Source: CAWKKW01 sp963850345 (GTDB taxonomy: Bacteria > Acidobacteriota > Terriglobia > Terriglobales > Acidobacteriaceae). From it: a DNA stretch of 64,000 nucleotides. This document shows, one piece after another, positions 42,788 through 53,051 of this stretch. The stretch covers positions 1 through 64,000 of the forward strand of contig CAWKKW010000011.1 in NCBI GenBank assembly GCA_963850345.1. The letters are read 5' to 3'. The position numbers and the translations under genes were made by a program. A model generated the notes under the pieces. The model saw only the letters and a list, made by a program, of their open reading frames with translations, made no database searches and had not been told where the DNA came from. Numbering within the stretch: the stretch's first letter is position 1; each line of letters opens with the position of its first letter.

Positions 42788-45256
42788 ATGAAGCCACTCA
42801 AAATTGTTCTCACTCCCACGCGCAACCGCCGACTAAACGAGCTCATCGGGCTCCTGGTGGTCGTGGCCGCGATCCTCCTGCTCCTCTGCCTAGTCTCTTA
42901 CCGGCCTACCGATCCATCCTTGGACACCGTTGGTGGATTCGGCAGCGGGCATCCCGCACACAACTGGACGGGGCGCGTAGGCGCCGCGATCGCCGATCTG
43001 CTGCTTCAGATTGAGGGCGCTGCGGCACTCTCCCTTCCACTGATGCTGGCCGCGCTTGGATTCACGTGGATGCGTTCGCGTCCCGCCGGATCGCCTCTGG
43101 CCAAGTTGCTCGGCGCCACCCTTTGCCTGCTCTTTCTTCCGGCGTTCTTCGGCCTGCTGCCTGGGCATCCGCACTGGATGTTTGGTTTGCCGGTGGAGGG
43201 GTTGACCGGTCGCCTGGTGGCGGATCTGCTGGTGGACTACCTGAACTTCCCCGGCGCATGCATCGTGATCGTCAGCATGGTGGCGGTCGCGCTGTATCTG
43301 TCGACCACCTTCAGCTTCAACACAGCTCGCGATTGGGTCGCGATTCGGCTCGCGTTCGTCATGGCTTGGCGGGACCGGCTCGTTCGCTGGAAGGCGATGC
43401 GCGCCAAGAGCCGTGCGGAGAAGCAGGCGCTGAAGGAAGAGGCACAGAGGGAAAAAGAGCTGGCCAAGGCGCGCAAAGCAGCGGCAAAGAGCGGCAAGGT
43501 CGTCGCACAGAAGATCGATCCGGAAGAAGAGCCTATGCCCGGCCCGCGGCAAGGTGGGTTTCAGGAGATGTTTCCCGAGCCACCGCCGCAGCAGAGTGTG
43601 TGGGAGTCGATGCCGCGCGCGCGGGTGCCCGATCCGGAGCCTGAGCCCGAGCCAGAACCGAAGCGGGCTCTGCGAGTCACAGAAGCGTCGCCTGCTCCCG
43701 CCTTCCGCAGCCAGAAGAGTATCGCGGTGAATGAACGCGCCGATGCAGACGTGAAAAGCGTAACGGTCGCCCCGAAGTCGGTGAGCGGATTCCGCCTGCC
43801 GCCGAGCACGCTGCTGCATCGCTCCGAAGAAGCGCAGGTCGTTCGCGAAGACGAGCTTCGGGCTGAAGCGCAGGTGCTGGTCGAAAAGTGCGCCGAGTTC
43901 GACGTGACCGGACAAGTGGTGCAGATCAATCCCGGCCCGGTGGTGACAACGTTCGAATTTCGCCCTGAAGCGGGAGTGAAGTACAGCCGCGTCACCGGCC
44001 TGGCGGAAGATCTCTGCCTCGCAATGCGCGCGGAGAGCATTCTCATTGAACGCATGGCGGGCAAGAGCACTGTCGGCATCCAGGTGCCAAACCACGAGCG
44101 CGAGACCATCTGGCTGCGCGACGTGGTGGAGTCAGAAAACTTCGGCAGTCATAAATCTAAGCTGACGCTGGCGATGGGGAAAGACATCAACGGCCGCATT
44201 GTCACGGCCGATTTGGCAACGATGCCCCACATTCTCATCGCCGGATCGACGGGCAGCGGCAAATCTGTGGCTATCAACGCGATGATCATGTCGGTGCTGT
44301 TCAAAGCAACGCCGGAACAGGTACGCATGATCCTGGTCGACCCGAAGCGCGTGGAACTCGGCATGTATGAAGGAGTGCCGCATCTCTTCACTCCGATCAT
44401 TACGGAGCCCAAGCTGGCGGCGAACGCTCTTCGTAATGCGGTGCGCGAGATGGAGCGGCGGCTGAAGCTGCTGGCTTCGCGCAGCGTGCGCAACATCGAC
44501 CAGTACAACAAGCTCTTTGAGAACGGCACGCCGAGCCTCTTTGAAGACACGGATGACCAGGAGCCGTTGCCCTACATCATCATCATCATCGATGAGCTGG
44601 CCGACCTGATGATGCTCGACAAGGCGAATGTAGAAGAATCGATTACGCGGCTGGCGCAGATGGCGCGTGCAGTCGGCATTCACCTCGTACTGGCGACGCA
44701 GCGGCCATCCGTCGACGTGATCACAGGACTGATCAAGGCGAACGTGCCGACGCGGATGTCGTTCCGGCTGGCGACCAAGGTGGACTCGCGCACGATTCTC
44801 GATTCAAACGGCGCGGAGTCGCTGCTGGGGCGCGGCGATATGCTCTTCCTGCCACCGGGCACCTCGCGGCTGCAACGGCTTCATGCTCCCTTCGTTACCG
44901 AGAAGGAAATTACGGCAGTTGTCGAGTTCTGGAAGAAGCAGGGCGAAGCGGAATATGTGCAGGGCTTCCTCGAGGGGCCAAAGGACGACAAAGGCCGCGA
45001 CCTGGAGATGGCGCCCGAGGATGGCGGCGAAGGCAACGACGAACTCTACGAAGATGGAGTGCGGCTGGTGCTGGAGTTTGGCAAGGCTTCTACATCCCTG
45101 CTGCAGCGGCGGTTACGTATCGGCTACGGGCGCGCGGCGCATCTAATCGATATGATGGAGCGGGACGGCATCGTGGGTCCGGCTGACGGCTCAAAGCCCC
45201 GTGAGATTTTGAAGCCGCCCGATTGGCTGAGCGAGGTAGAATCGGCCATTCGCTAG
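42788..45256 (+). CDS. ftsK: DNA translocase FtsK/SpoIIIE
   Basis: 822 residues; septum-located motor that clears chromosome ends at division. Four or five N-terminal membrane helices (from LIGLLVVVAAILLLLCLVSY) precede a charged, Pro/Glu-rich linker (repeated PEPEPEPEP near residue 285). The RecA-like motor has Walker A IAGSTGSGKSVAINA and Walker B PYIIIIIDELADLMML. The C-terminal gamma domain (LLQRRLRIGYGRAAHLIDMM) reads KOPS-type polar sequences. The linker is shorter than in E. coli. Complete gene. Confidence 0.96.
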   Translation: MKPLKIVLTPTRNRRLNELIGLLVVVAAILLLLCLVSYRPTDPSLDTVGGFGSGHPAHNWTGRVGAAIADLLLQIEGAAALSLPLMLAALGFTWMRSRPAGSPLAKLLGATLCLLFLPAFFGLLPGHPHWMFGLPVEGLTGRLVADLLVDYLNFPGACIVIVSMVAVALYLSTTFSFNTARDWVAIRLAFVMAWRDRLVRWKAMRAKSRAEKQALKEEAQREKELAKARKAAAKSGKVVAQKIDPEEEPMPGPRQGGFQEMFPEPPPQQSVWESMPRARVPDPEPEPEPEPKRALRVTEASPAPAFRSQKSIAVNERADADVKSVTVAPKSVSGFRLPPSTLLHRSEEAQVVREDELRAEAQVLVEKCAEFDVTGQVVQINPGPVVTTFEFRPEAGVKYSRVTGLAEDLCLAMRAESILIERMAGKSTVGIQVPNHERETIWLRDVVESENFGSHKSKLTLAMGKDINGRIVTADLATMPHILIAGSTGSGKSVAINAMIMSVLFKATPEQVRMILVDPKRVELGMYEGVPHLFTPIITEPKLAANALRNAVREMERRLKLLASRSVRNIDQYNKLFENGTPSLFEDTDDQEPLPYIIIIIDELADLMMLDKANVEESITRLAQMARAVGIHLVLATQRPSVDVITGLIKANVPTRMSFRLATKVDSRTILDSNGAESLLGRGDMLFLPPGTSRLQRLHAPFVTEKEITAVVEFWKKQGEAEYVQGFLEGPKDDKGRDLEMAPEDGGEGNDELYEDGVRLVLEFGKASTSLLQRRLRIGYGRAAHLIDMMERDGIVGPADGSKPREILKPPDWLSEVESAIR

Positions 45257-45307
45257 GCGTGCTGCTTGCGTGCTATCGTCCCATCAAGTTACAGAGGCAG
45301 ATACGAG

Positions 45308-45745
45308 ATGAATCGAAGAGTTCTATTGCAGGCGATTTCGGCAACAGCTTTCATGAGTTCGGCTCGCGGATGGAGCGAACAGGCCGGACCCACAGGCGAG
45401 ACCAGGATACGGCCAACTGTGTACGAGCTGCGCGTCTATCACACGTTTGAAGGCAAGCTCGACGATTTGCTGACGCGCTTCCGAGATCACACAACCAAAA
45501 TCTTTGAAAAGCACGGGATGAAGAATATCGCGTACTGGACGCCCCTCGATGACCCCTTGAAGGGGCGCACACTCTTCTATGTACTGGCCCATGCCAGCCG
45601 CGAGGCCGCACAGAAAAACTGGGAAGAGTTCCGCAAAGATCCCGAATGGATCCAGGTGCAAACTGCGTCTGAGGCGAATGGGAAGCTGGTGGAGAAGGTG
45701 GAGTCCACGTTCCTGTCGCTAACGGATTTTTCGCCGAACCTCTGA
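45308..45745 (+). CDS. NIPSNAP-family secreted protein
   Basis: 145 residues. An N-terminal export signal starting MNRR (MNRRVLLQAISATAFMSSAR) is followed by a ferredoxin-like dimeric barrel: VYELRVYHTFEGKLDDLLTR, FEKHGMKNIAYWTPLDDP, LFYVLAHASREAAQKNWEE and FLSLTDFSPNL. This matches the NIPSNAP family, whose bacterial members have no defined reaction. It sits alone between ftsK and the Hsp70-like gene. Confidence 0.82.
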   Translation: MNRRVLLQAISATAFMSSARGWSEQAGPTGETRIRPTVYELRVYHTFEGKLDDLLTRFRDHTTKIFEKHGMKNIAYWTPLDDPLKGRTLFYVLAHASREAAQKNWEEFRKDPEWIQVQTASEANGKLVEKVESTFLSLTDFSPNL

Positions 45746-45839
45746 TTATCGCCCCAGAGTCGACCGAAGACACTCGCACACCGGCGCACAGCCTGAGCGG
45801 GCTCGGAGTTACCCGCGGGAATTTGTTCTAATAGTCTGA

Positions 45840-47159
45840 ATGCAGCAGACCCCGCGGGGACCGGTTCTCGGCATAGATTTCGGCACAACGAACAGCTCGC
45901 TTGCGCTGGTGAGAGCTAACTCCGAGCTGGAGTTAGTCAGCTTTCCCTCGCGCGGCGGCGACACACCTTCGTTCCGGTCCGTGCTTTATCTTGAACAGCA
46001 GAAGAAGGCCGGCCGATCGCACTTACACTCATGGTCCGGGCCTGCAGCGATTGAGCATTATCTTGACGCCGAGCACAAAGGTCGGCTCATCCAGTCGCTC
46101 AAGTCGTACCTTTCCAGCCGCACGCTGACCGGGACCGAGGTGTTCGGCCGTCGCTACCAGTTGGAAGACCTGATCTCGCGCATGTTGGCCGATCTGCGCC
46201 AGCATGCCGAGCGGCAGTTCCAGACTCCGGTACGACACGCGATGGTGGGGCGACCGGTGCGGTTCGTGGGCGCGGAGACGGAAGACGACGATCTCTTCGC
46301 GCTGGGCCGTCTTCGCCATGCATTTGAGCTTGCGGGTTTCGAGTCGATCGAATTCGAAATGGAGCCCGCGGCCGCCGCGTTCGCATACGAATCTACGCTC
46401 GATCATGACGAGCTGATCTTAATCGGTGACTTCGGTGGCGGCACTAGCGACTTCTCTCTGCTGCACGTCGGCCCGGGAATTCGCCGCCGGGGTCGAACAG
46501 CCGACGACCTGCTGGGCAACAGCGGCGTCGGTCTGGCGGGAGATGCGTTCGACGCTCGTATCATTCGGCAACTGGTATCGCCCGCGCTTGGGGCCGACTC
46601 GTTCGCGCGTTCACTGAACAAAATACTGCCCGCAGTTCCGGCGTGGATCTACGCCAACCTCGAGAGGTGGCATTATCTCTCGTTTTTGCGCACTCGCAAC
46701 GTGATGGAGATACTCAACAGCGCGCGACTGCGTGCCCTGGAGCCGGACAAGATCGAAGCGCTGATCACGTTGATCGACGAGGACCTTGGCTACCAGTTAC
46801 ACCAGGCCGTGCAGCGGGTGAAGTTTGAGCTCTCGCAATCGACGGTTGCGGAATTCCATTTTCGAGATGGCAGTATGGATCTTCGCATCGCCGTCACCCG
46901 AGCTGAATTCGAGACATGGATCGCCGCCGATCTGCATTCGATCGAACAATGCATCGATTCGCTTCTGCCTGCCGCCAAGGTCAGCGCCAGCGACATCGAT
47001 CGCGTGTTTCTCACCGGCGGCACTTCCTTCGTGCCTGCGGTTCGGCGTATCTTTGAAAAGCGCTTTGGTGCAGACCGGGTTCGTTCAGGCAACGAGTTTA
47101 CCTCTGTCGCCCGAGGGTTAGCGCTGCGCGCGCAGGAGTACGAGCGAACCGGCACTTAG
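45840..47159 (+). CDS. Hsp70-family protein without substrate-binding domain (YegD-like)
   Basis: 439 residues. The actin/Hsp70 ATPase motifs are present: LGIDFGTTNSSLALVRAN (phosphate 1), ILIGDFGGGTSDFSLLHV (phosphate 2) and DRVFLTGGTSFVPAVRRIF (adenosine). The length stops at the ATPase domain, as in YegD-like proteins; there is no C-terminal beta-sandwich. It may act as a specialised chaperone or scaffold. It converges on the metallo-beta-lactamase-like gene with 19 bases between. Confidence 0.87.
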   Translation: MQQTPRGPVLGIDFGTTNSSLALVRANSELELVSFPSRGGDTPSFRSVLYLEQQKKAGRSHLHSWSGPAAIEHYLDAEHKGRLIQSLKSYLSSRTLTGTEVFGRRYQLEDLISRMLADLRQHAERQFQTPVRHAMVGRPVRFVGAETEDDDLFALGRLRHAFELAGFESIEFEMEPAAAAFAYESTLDHDELILIGDFGGGTSDFSLLHVGPGIRRRGRTADDLLGNSGVGLAGDAFDARIIRQLVSPALGADSFARSLNKILPAVPAWIYANLERWHYLSFLRTRNVMEILNSARLRALEPDKIEALITLIDEDLGYQLHQAVQRVKFELSQSTVAEFHFRDGSMDLRIAVTRAEFETWIAADLHSIEQCIDSLLPAAKVSASDIDRVFLTGGTSFVPAVRRIFEKRFGADRVRSGNEFTSVARGLALRAQEYERTGT

Positions 47160-47178
47160 TAAGTCGAACCCCGCCTTG

Positions 47179-48048
47179 TTAGTGCGCTGCTCGTTCGCGC
47201 TGCAACTCGGCTTGAAAGGCCTGCTCTCGTTCCAGCACGGCAGCCCGGTATCCATCCGGATCGACCCAGACGCTCTCACCGGCACCGGCTTTGACCTTCT
47301 GCAGCTTCGACAGCATGTCGAAATATAAGCCGTGCGCTCCGAGGAAGATATCGCAGGGAAGGCTCTTGAGGGCGGTGAACGTGCGCTGATAATCGGCCGC
47401 GATTCCCGGGTACGATGCCGGATGCCCAGGTCTGTCGACCAGCCGGAACTCCGAATTCACGTTCCAGCTTCCGACGATCACCACGTTGCGCGCTCGCCCC
47501 GCCTGCTTGGCTTGCATCGTCCAGGTGGTGCAGCCACGCGTATGTCCGGGCGTCTTGTGCGCGATCAGAACTGTGCCGCCCAGCCGCACCTCATCGCCAT
47601 CGTGCAGGACACGATCCACCTTTGCCGCCGGGTATCGATGGTGCGGGTAGGCGAAGTCTTTCGCGCCGCCACTTTCAACCACGGCGACATCTCCATCCAT
47701 CACCATGTACTTGGCGCCGGTGAGGCGGAGAATTTCGGCACTGCCCGCATCGTGATCGAAATGCGCATGACTGATCAGCAGAATGCGGATGTCTTTGAAG
47801 TGAAAGCCGAGTTGCTCCACGCTGCTACGAATGAGCGGCACGGATGAATCAAGGTTGGAGTTGATGAGGATGTCGCCCTTCGGCGTCACGACCAGATACG
47901 AAGCCAGATCTTTGCTGCCCACATAATAGAGGTTGTCGGCAATGCGAAAGGGCGGAAGCGGCGTAGTCCAGTCAGCGATGTTCTGGGCCTGCCCTGCGGT
48001 GACAAGAGTTGGAAGAAAGAAGAAGAAGAAAAGCAGTTTTGTAAGCAT
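47179..48048 (-). CDS. Subclass B3-like metallo-beta-lactamase
   Basis: 289 residues with a signal peptide (LTKLLFFFFFLPTLVTAGQA). The zinc ligands of subclass B3 are all in place: HAHFDHDAG, PGHTRGCTTWTM, and the third-site histidine in DIFLGAHGLYFDM. The segments SWNVNSEFRLVD and YPGIAADYQRTF are also typical of B3 enzymes. Such enzymes hydrolyse penicillins, cephalosporins and carbapenems; environmental B3-like proteins of this layout are known from soil bacteria. Activity cannot be proved from sequence. A GTG five codons upstream (48063) is an alternative start. Confidence 0.85.
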   Translation of the reverse strand: MLTKLLFFFFFLPTLVTAGQAQNIADWTTPLPPFRIADNLYYVGSKDLASYLVVTPKGDILINSNLDSSVPLIRSSVEQLGFHFKDIRILLISHAHFDHDAGSAEILRLTGAKYMVMDGDVAVVESGGAKDFAYPHHRYPAAKVDRVLHDGDEVRLGGTVLIAHKTPGHTRGCTTWTMQAKQAGRARNVVIVGSWNVNSEFRLVDRPGHPASYPGIAADYQRTFTALKSLPCDIFLGAHGLYFDMLSKLQKVKAGAGESVWVDPDGYRAAVLEREQAFQAELQRERAAH

Positions 48049-48180
48049 GAGGATTGCTCGCACTCGTCCGATTGTATCGGGGACGCCCGTGCATCGTTGA
48101 AGGAGGACTCCAGTCGTACACCCCTAAGTGCGGGCACCGGATGCTGAAACTTGAGAATGGCCGCTTTGTGGGAAAGAGAG

Positions 48181-49533
48181 CTAAGTTGACTCAGCCACAC
48201 AGATTCGTTGCCGGCCGCCTTGTTTGGCCTTGTACATGGCGCGATCTGCAGCGAGCAGCAGCCCCTCGCCGGTTCCCTTTTTGCCCGGCCACGCAGTCGC
48301 AACGCCCTGGCTGACTGTCAGGAGGGATGCAGGTTTTGAGGCCGGGTTGGGCAAGCCAAGTTCGCGAATCGCCGCTGCCACCTTCTCCGCGACAAAGATG
48401 GCGTTGGGAGCATCCGTATCTGGTAACAGCAGGCAGAACTCTTCGCCGCCGTACCGCGACACGACATCGGTGTCTCGCTTGGCCACGCTGGTGAGGCAGT
48501 TCGCGATTTTGACCAGCGCGTCATCGCCGGCTGCATGGCCGAAGTTGTCATTGATAGCCTTGAAGTGATCGACGTCGATCATCACTACCGAGAGCGGTTG
48601 CCGCGTGCGGACAGCGCGAATCCATTCCGCTTCGAGCCGCTGATCATAGCAGCGGCGATTGGCGATGCCGGTCAGCGAGTCTGTCATGGAGAGCTGCTCC
48701 AGGGCCGCGGTACGCTCGCGCACTCGCTCCTCCAGCGTGGCGATCAGCGCATCGCGCTCTGCTTCGATCTTGCGACGAGCGGTGATGTCCTCGATGACGC
48801 TGATGAAGTAGTCCGGATCGTCATTCTCTTTGCGCACCAGGGAGACCGTAATATTCACCCAGATGGTCTGCCGATCACGGCGGAAGTAGCGTTTCTCCAT
48901 GGAATAGGTGTAGCGCTCGCGGCGAAGCAGAGAATTGACCAAGGCCCAGTCGGCCTCGATATCCTCCGGATGCGTGACATCGGCGAAGGTGAGCGCGAGC
49001 AGTTCGGTGTCGGAGTAGCCAAGTATCTCGCAACATCGGCGATTGACCCGCTGCCACCGGCCATCGAGGCCGATGTGCGCGATGCCCATTGCGGCTTGCT
49101 CAAAGGTGGCGCGGAAGCGAGCTTCGCTGGCGAAGAGAGCCTCTTGTGCCCATATCGCCTCGGTCACATCCATGTTGATGCCCAGCATCCGCATGAGACC
49201 ATCGTCGTTTTGGAACACACGGCCGCGGGCGAGGATCCAACGAAAGCCGCCATCCGGGGCGCTTGCGCGGAACCGTTCGACATATTCGTCGCCAGTCTGG
49301 ACCGCGGACTGCATGGCCGCCCAGACGCGACTCTGCTCATCGCTATGAACCTGGGTCAGCCACTTCTGAATGCTGTCCATTTCGCGCAGAGGGCGGCTGT
49401 AGAGTTCGGTGCTCTCCGGAGCCCAGTTCAACTTGTCGGCGGGTACGATCCACTCCCAGGTAGCCATGCGCGCCGTCTGGTGTGCGAGGGCCAGCTGTTC
49501 ATCGTTCGAGGACAACATTCGCAAGTGAGGCAT
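48181..49533 (-). CDS. PAS-PAS-GGDEF diguanylate cyclase
   Basis: 450 residues. Two PAS/PAC units (about residues 15-130 and 140-260, with GRWQRVNRRCCEILGYSDTE and ISVIEDITARR) precede a coiled linker and a GGDEF domain. The catalytic motif is GGEEF in VVSRYGGEEFCLLLPDTD, and an inhibitory I-site RDTD lies five residues before it, so active, product-inhibited c-di-GMP synthesis is expected. There is no membrane segment. The signal sensed by the PAS domains is unknown. Confidence 0.92.
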   Translation of the reverse strand: MPHLRMLSSNDEQLALAHQTARMATWEWIVPADKLNWAPESTELYSRPLREMDSIQKWLTQVHSDEQSRVWAAMQSAVQTGDEYVERFRASAPDGGFRWILARGRVFQNDDGLMRMLGINMDVTEAIWAQEALFASEARFRATFEQAAMGIAHIGLDGRWQRVNRRCCEILGYSDTELLALTFADVTHPEDIEADWALVNSLLRRERYTYSMEKRYFRRDRQTIWVNITVSLVRKENDDPDYFISVIEDITARRKIEAERDALIATLEERVRERTAALEQLSMTDSLTGIANRRCYDQRLEAEWIRAVRTRQPLSVVMIDVDHFKAINDNFGHAAGDDALVKIANCLTSVAKRDTDVVSRYGGEEFCLLLPDTDAPNAIFVAEKVAAAIRELGLPNPASKPASLLTVSQGVATAWPGKKGTGEGLLLAADRAMYKAKQGGRQRICVAEST

Positions 49534-49734
49534 AGATCAGACCGGCCCGAGCATCTCTGTAATATGAACTGACATTTACCTTAGCAGGCGCATCTGGAGA
49601 TCTGAAAGCGAAATTCTCGAGTTACTCCGACGTGGAGAAGCTATGTCGGCTGCCAGTCACACGGGTGCAGCTTCGCCGAGTCATGGCAGGGAGCCTGCAT
49701 CCTGAGCGGAGGGCTGACTCGTCTACGAGAAGGG

Positions 49735-52700
49735 CTAGTTCTCTTTGGCTACCGGGGAGAAGCCGAGGATTCTGCTCCTGGAACCGAAGCGCTTGTAGTC
49801 CCGGAATTCTATCTCGTTCAACACAGCTTCACGCTTGCCCTGCTTGAGGCTCATGCTGCCACGGATGGGGACGAGGTAGTCATGGGCATTGATTGCGACA
49901 TAGTCGTAGTCGATGGTGACGGAGGTGGAATGGATGAAGAAGTCGTGGGGAGTTTCGTCCGCGATTAGGACGATGCGCCGGACGCTGCGCGTCGCGTTGT
50001 CGATGTAGACCTGTCCATGGAAGCCGACGTTGAGCATCCAGTTATTGGAGCCAGTAAGGCCGAAACTGGAGTTAGCTGCGGAGACCCGGTAGTTGAAAAC
50101 CTGTACAGTTCCGGAGCCTAGCGTATCGGTTTCCTTCCACTCGAAGTTGGCCTTGGAAGAAGGCGCAAACACTGCATTCAGAATCCCGCCGAATTCCCCG
50201 TTGGAGGTAGCACCCTTGAACTCCGATTGACTCTTGCTGCTGGCCACACCGTTCACGGCAAGGGTTAGCCGCGTTTCAGCATGGTTCACGTAACGCAGCA
50301 TCTCGGCCAAGGTGTCCCGATGCTTCCAATGGCCGGTGCTGGAGTGGTCGACCGAGCGGCTGGTGATTTCGACACAGGAGAAGTTGGGGAGCGACTCGCC
50401 ATAGTGCAGGGCGCGTTCGCGGGCACCGTCAAGGATGGCTTGCAGTTCTTCAGGCGAAGGAGCGGGAACGGGATTTGCGGGAGAACTAATGACAAGGCGG
50501 CTGGCTTGATGAGAAGAGACGCCCGGGATTTTCGTATCGGTCACGGATTCGTTGCTGGTGCCTGGAGATGAGGCCGCGGCAAGGCTGGTCTCGCCCGGGT
50601 TCGCTCCGGCAGGAGTCGAATTACTGGCAACTTCGGGTCCGTCGATGATGAAGTTAACCGTTCGCTCCGCAATCTTGGCACCTTGGGTGAGCGTAGCTGT
50701 CACTTCGTATTTTCCGGGCGTGAACGACTTCGCCTGAATATTCCCCATGTAGGGCACTGCGTTCTGGCCACTTCCCGGCCGCAACTGTAGCGGCATGCGC
50801 CCGATGGTCTCGCCATTTTTTGAGACTTCCATCTCGAGGGTGGGCTGTTCGGTAGCATGCGCATCAGGATGGATCATAAAAAACAGCGAGATGTCTTTGG
50901 ATTCGCGAGGAACCACGCCGGAGAGATTGGCAACCAGGCGACCATTCCGGTAACGCATGGGTTCGCTCGGATCGGCGTCTGTGGCGAGCGGATCCGTTCT
51001 CCGAATGAGCGCAATGTCGCTGAGCGAAGGGCCATCTGCAACTGGCTGCACTTCAAACTCGATGCGCTGCGCACCGGCCTTCTCGCTGTTGCGATCCATC
51101 ACCGCCGCCTCGAGGATGTACTGGCCTGGAGGCGCGACGAAATGACGCTGCAATGTGACCATCTCAGCACGCGTACCTTGCAGAGACTCCAGTGCCCCGT
51201 GGCGGGGAATGTCTTCGCTGAAATGTTCGATCACCAGGCCGGCCTTGGTTTTGATCTGCGCCACGATGGAAAGGTGGGCGCTGTAGAGCCGGGTATTCGG
51301 ATCCTCGCGCATATCGATTTTGGATAGCGGCACTTCGATAATCGCGGCGTTCTCGTTGCCATCCGGCAAGTTTCCGAGGCGCAGGACGCCTGCATGGAAG
51401 GCCACATCGGACGGAAGCTGTCGATCGGTCAAGATCTTGAGCAAAGGTGCTTCAAAGGGCCGAATTCCAGATCCGGCAGAGGGAGGCAGAGCGAAATACC
51501 CGGTACGCGAGCGAATCGTGAGCCCCTTGCGCAAGGTCCGGATCGCGACTGGGCGGAAGTGACCGTCCAAGTCGCCGGCGGGCGGCACGTAAGTCGCCTC
51601 GTAGTAAGTGGTCATATCTTCGACCAGACGCTTGAGTGGCTTCTTGAGGCTATCTCCGGCGGGAATATAGGCGCCGCCGGTACCGATCGCGAGCTTCGCC
51701 AACGGATTCGTCGTGCCCGTGAGCCCGTCGCCCTCGAAGCGGATAAGTTGATCCGCCCCCTGAGTGACCATGCCGGACGGAGTGGGGTCTTGAGGTGTAG
51801 CCATGCCGGTGGGGGAGGGATTGAGGTGAGCGGAGGTCATCGCAGCTCCGACGCCCATCGCCACCATCATCTTCTGCTGGGCCTGGCCATCGATCGCATT
51901 CGCGTCGACAGCGTAGATACTGACTCCGGAACGGTTAGCTGCCCCGTTCACACTCTGCACCATGTCTGCGGTATCGGAGTCTCCCTGCAGGCCCTGGGCA
52001 AAAAAGATCACGACCTTTCGTCCAGCGAACTGGTGCTGCATGCGGGAGAGCGCCAGGAGGCAGGAAAGCGAGGTCTGCCCGTGGCGTTCCTGCACCACCC
52101 TCTGCGACTCCTGCAGCGTGGCGAGCATGGCCTGAGCGCGCGTGCGATCCTGCAGACTGACCGCCGCGCCGGTCGTATCCGTACCGGACTGCGCCATGGC
52201 GAGCAGGTTCTTCTCGGGATATTCCGCGGCTCGAACACCGGGGTCGGGCTCAGTGGCATGAGCAATCGCCTTGGAGATAGCAGCCCTGTCGGTTGTGTAC
52301 TGTTGCAATAGATTGAGTCGGCCATCGATGTTCAAAACGGCGAAGGAGAAGCCCTCCTGAGGAACCATCTTCAGGATCTTCTCTGCGATCTGATGACCGT
52401 TCTTCGCGGCAGACGAGCCCATTTGATCGAAGACGAAGGTGACCAGGTGGTCGGTCGATTGGCCGCCGTTGATCAGGTGCAGGGAAGAGAGCTTGACCGG
52501 AGCACCGTCGTCAGTAACGACCAGTTCGTCGGGGGTCAGATCGAGAACTGCCTTGTCTTTCTTGTGCACAACGAGGTCGAGCGAAACCTCTTCGGCGTCC
52601 ACTGTGATCGGCTTGTTCAGCACGACAGGGTCCGTCTTCCCGGCGGCCTGCGTTCCGGCGTGAAAAGGCTTGGTAGCAGGATCGGACGCTTGGGCCGGTG

Positions 52701-52815
52701 CACTTTGTCCCAGGGCGCAAGGCACAAGCAAAGCAAAAAGGAGTGAAACCAGGCAGGATTTTGGTGTCTTGGCGCTAAAGCATACGCCTGTAAGAGTGTG
52801 GGTCCAGGTGATCAT
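49735..52815 (-). CDS. Large secreted VWFA-domain protein (acidobacterial type)
   Basis: About 1026 residues with a signal peptide (LVSLLFALLVPCALGQ). A von Willebrand A-like domain follows a short beta region: HLVTFVFDQMGSSAAKNGHQ begins it and the late strand is VVIFFAQGLQGDSDTADMV, with imperfect MIDAS residues. The mid-part has Ig-like segments and the C-terminal 250 residues a separate beta domain with GQVYIDNATRSVRRIVLIAD. Such VWFA-related proteins are multiplied in acidobacterial genomes. They are exported; their function is unknown. An upstream TTG at 52842 is possible. Confidence 0.8.
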   Translation of the reverse strand: MITWTHTLTGVCFSAKTPKSCLVSLLFALLVPCALGQSAPAQASDPATKPFHAGTQAAGKTDPVVLNKPITVDAEEVSLDLVVHKKDKAVLDLTPDELVVTDDGAPVKLSSLHLINGGQSTDHLVTFVFDQMGSSAAKNGHQIAEKILKMVPQEGFSFAVLNIDGRLNLLQQYTTDRAAISKAIAHATEPDPGVRAAEYPEKNLLAMAQSGTDTTGAAVSLQDRTRAQAMLATLQESQRVVQERHGQTSLSCLLALSRMQHQFAGRKVVIFFAQGLQGDSDTADMVQSVNGAANRSGVSIYAVDANAIDGQAQQKMMVAMGVGAAMTSAHLNPSPTGMATPQDPTPSGMVTQGADQLIRFEGDGLTGTTNPLAKLAIGTGGAYIPAGDSLKKPLKRLVEDMTTYYEATYVPPAGDLDGHFRPVAIRTLRKGLTIRSRTGYFALPPSAGSGIRPFEAPLLKILTDRQLPSDVAFHAGVLRLGNLPDGNENAAIIEVPLSKIDMREDPNTRLYSAHLSIVAQIKTKAGLVIEHFSEDIPRHGALESLQGTRAEMVTLQRHFVAPPGQYILEAAVMDRNSEKAGAQRIEFEVQPVADGPSLSDIALIRRTDPLATDADPSEPMRYRNGRLVANLSGVVPRESKDISLFFMIHPDAHATEQPTLEMEVSKNGETIGRMPLQLRPGSGQNAVPYMGNIQAKSFTPGKYEVTATLTQGAKIAERTVNFIIDGPEVASNSTPAGANPGETSLAAASSPGTSNESVTDTKIPGVSSHQASRLVISSPANPVPAPSPEELQAILDGARERALHYGESLPNFSCVEITSRSVDHSSTGHWKHRDTLAEMLRYVNHAETRLTLAVNGVASSKSQSEFKGATSNGEFGGILNAVFAPSSKANFEWKETDTLGSGTVQVFNYRVSAANSSFGLTGSNNWMLNVGFHGQVYIDNATRSVRRIVLIADETPHDFFIHSTSVTIDYDYVAINAHDYLVPIRGSMSLKQGKREAVLNEIEFRDYKRFGSRSRILGFSPVAKEN

Positions 52816-53051
52816 GCCCAATACTTTACTCTGGGGCAGCAACGACAGGATAGGCTTTCGGCGCTTCTTTTTCGGCCAATTCCCGTAGTAAATCGTATTA
52901 GCTCATATCTGCTGGACTCGCCGTGTAGCTCAGGCCCGTTGACCTTCGCCCCTTGATAGATATTTCTTGCGGGCGCAACCGCCCGGCGAAGAACGCGCGT
53001 CCGATTCCGTGACTCTATAAACTGTGCCAGGTGGACAAAGGAAACAACTGG

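Noticed and set aside
41682..44095. Long minus-strand frames opposite uppP and ftsK
   Set aside because: Antisense to well-identified genes, very rich in His/Arg/Gln, no start signals.
48535..49572. A 345-codon plus-strand frame opposite the GGDEF gene
   Set aside because: Shadow of a certain gene in high-GC DNA.
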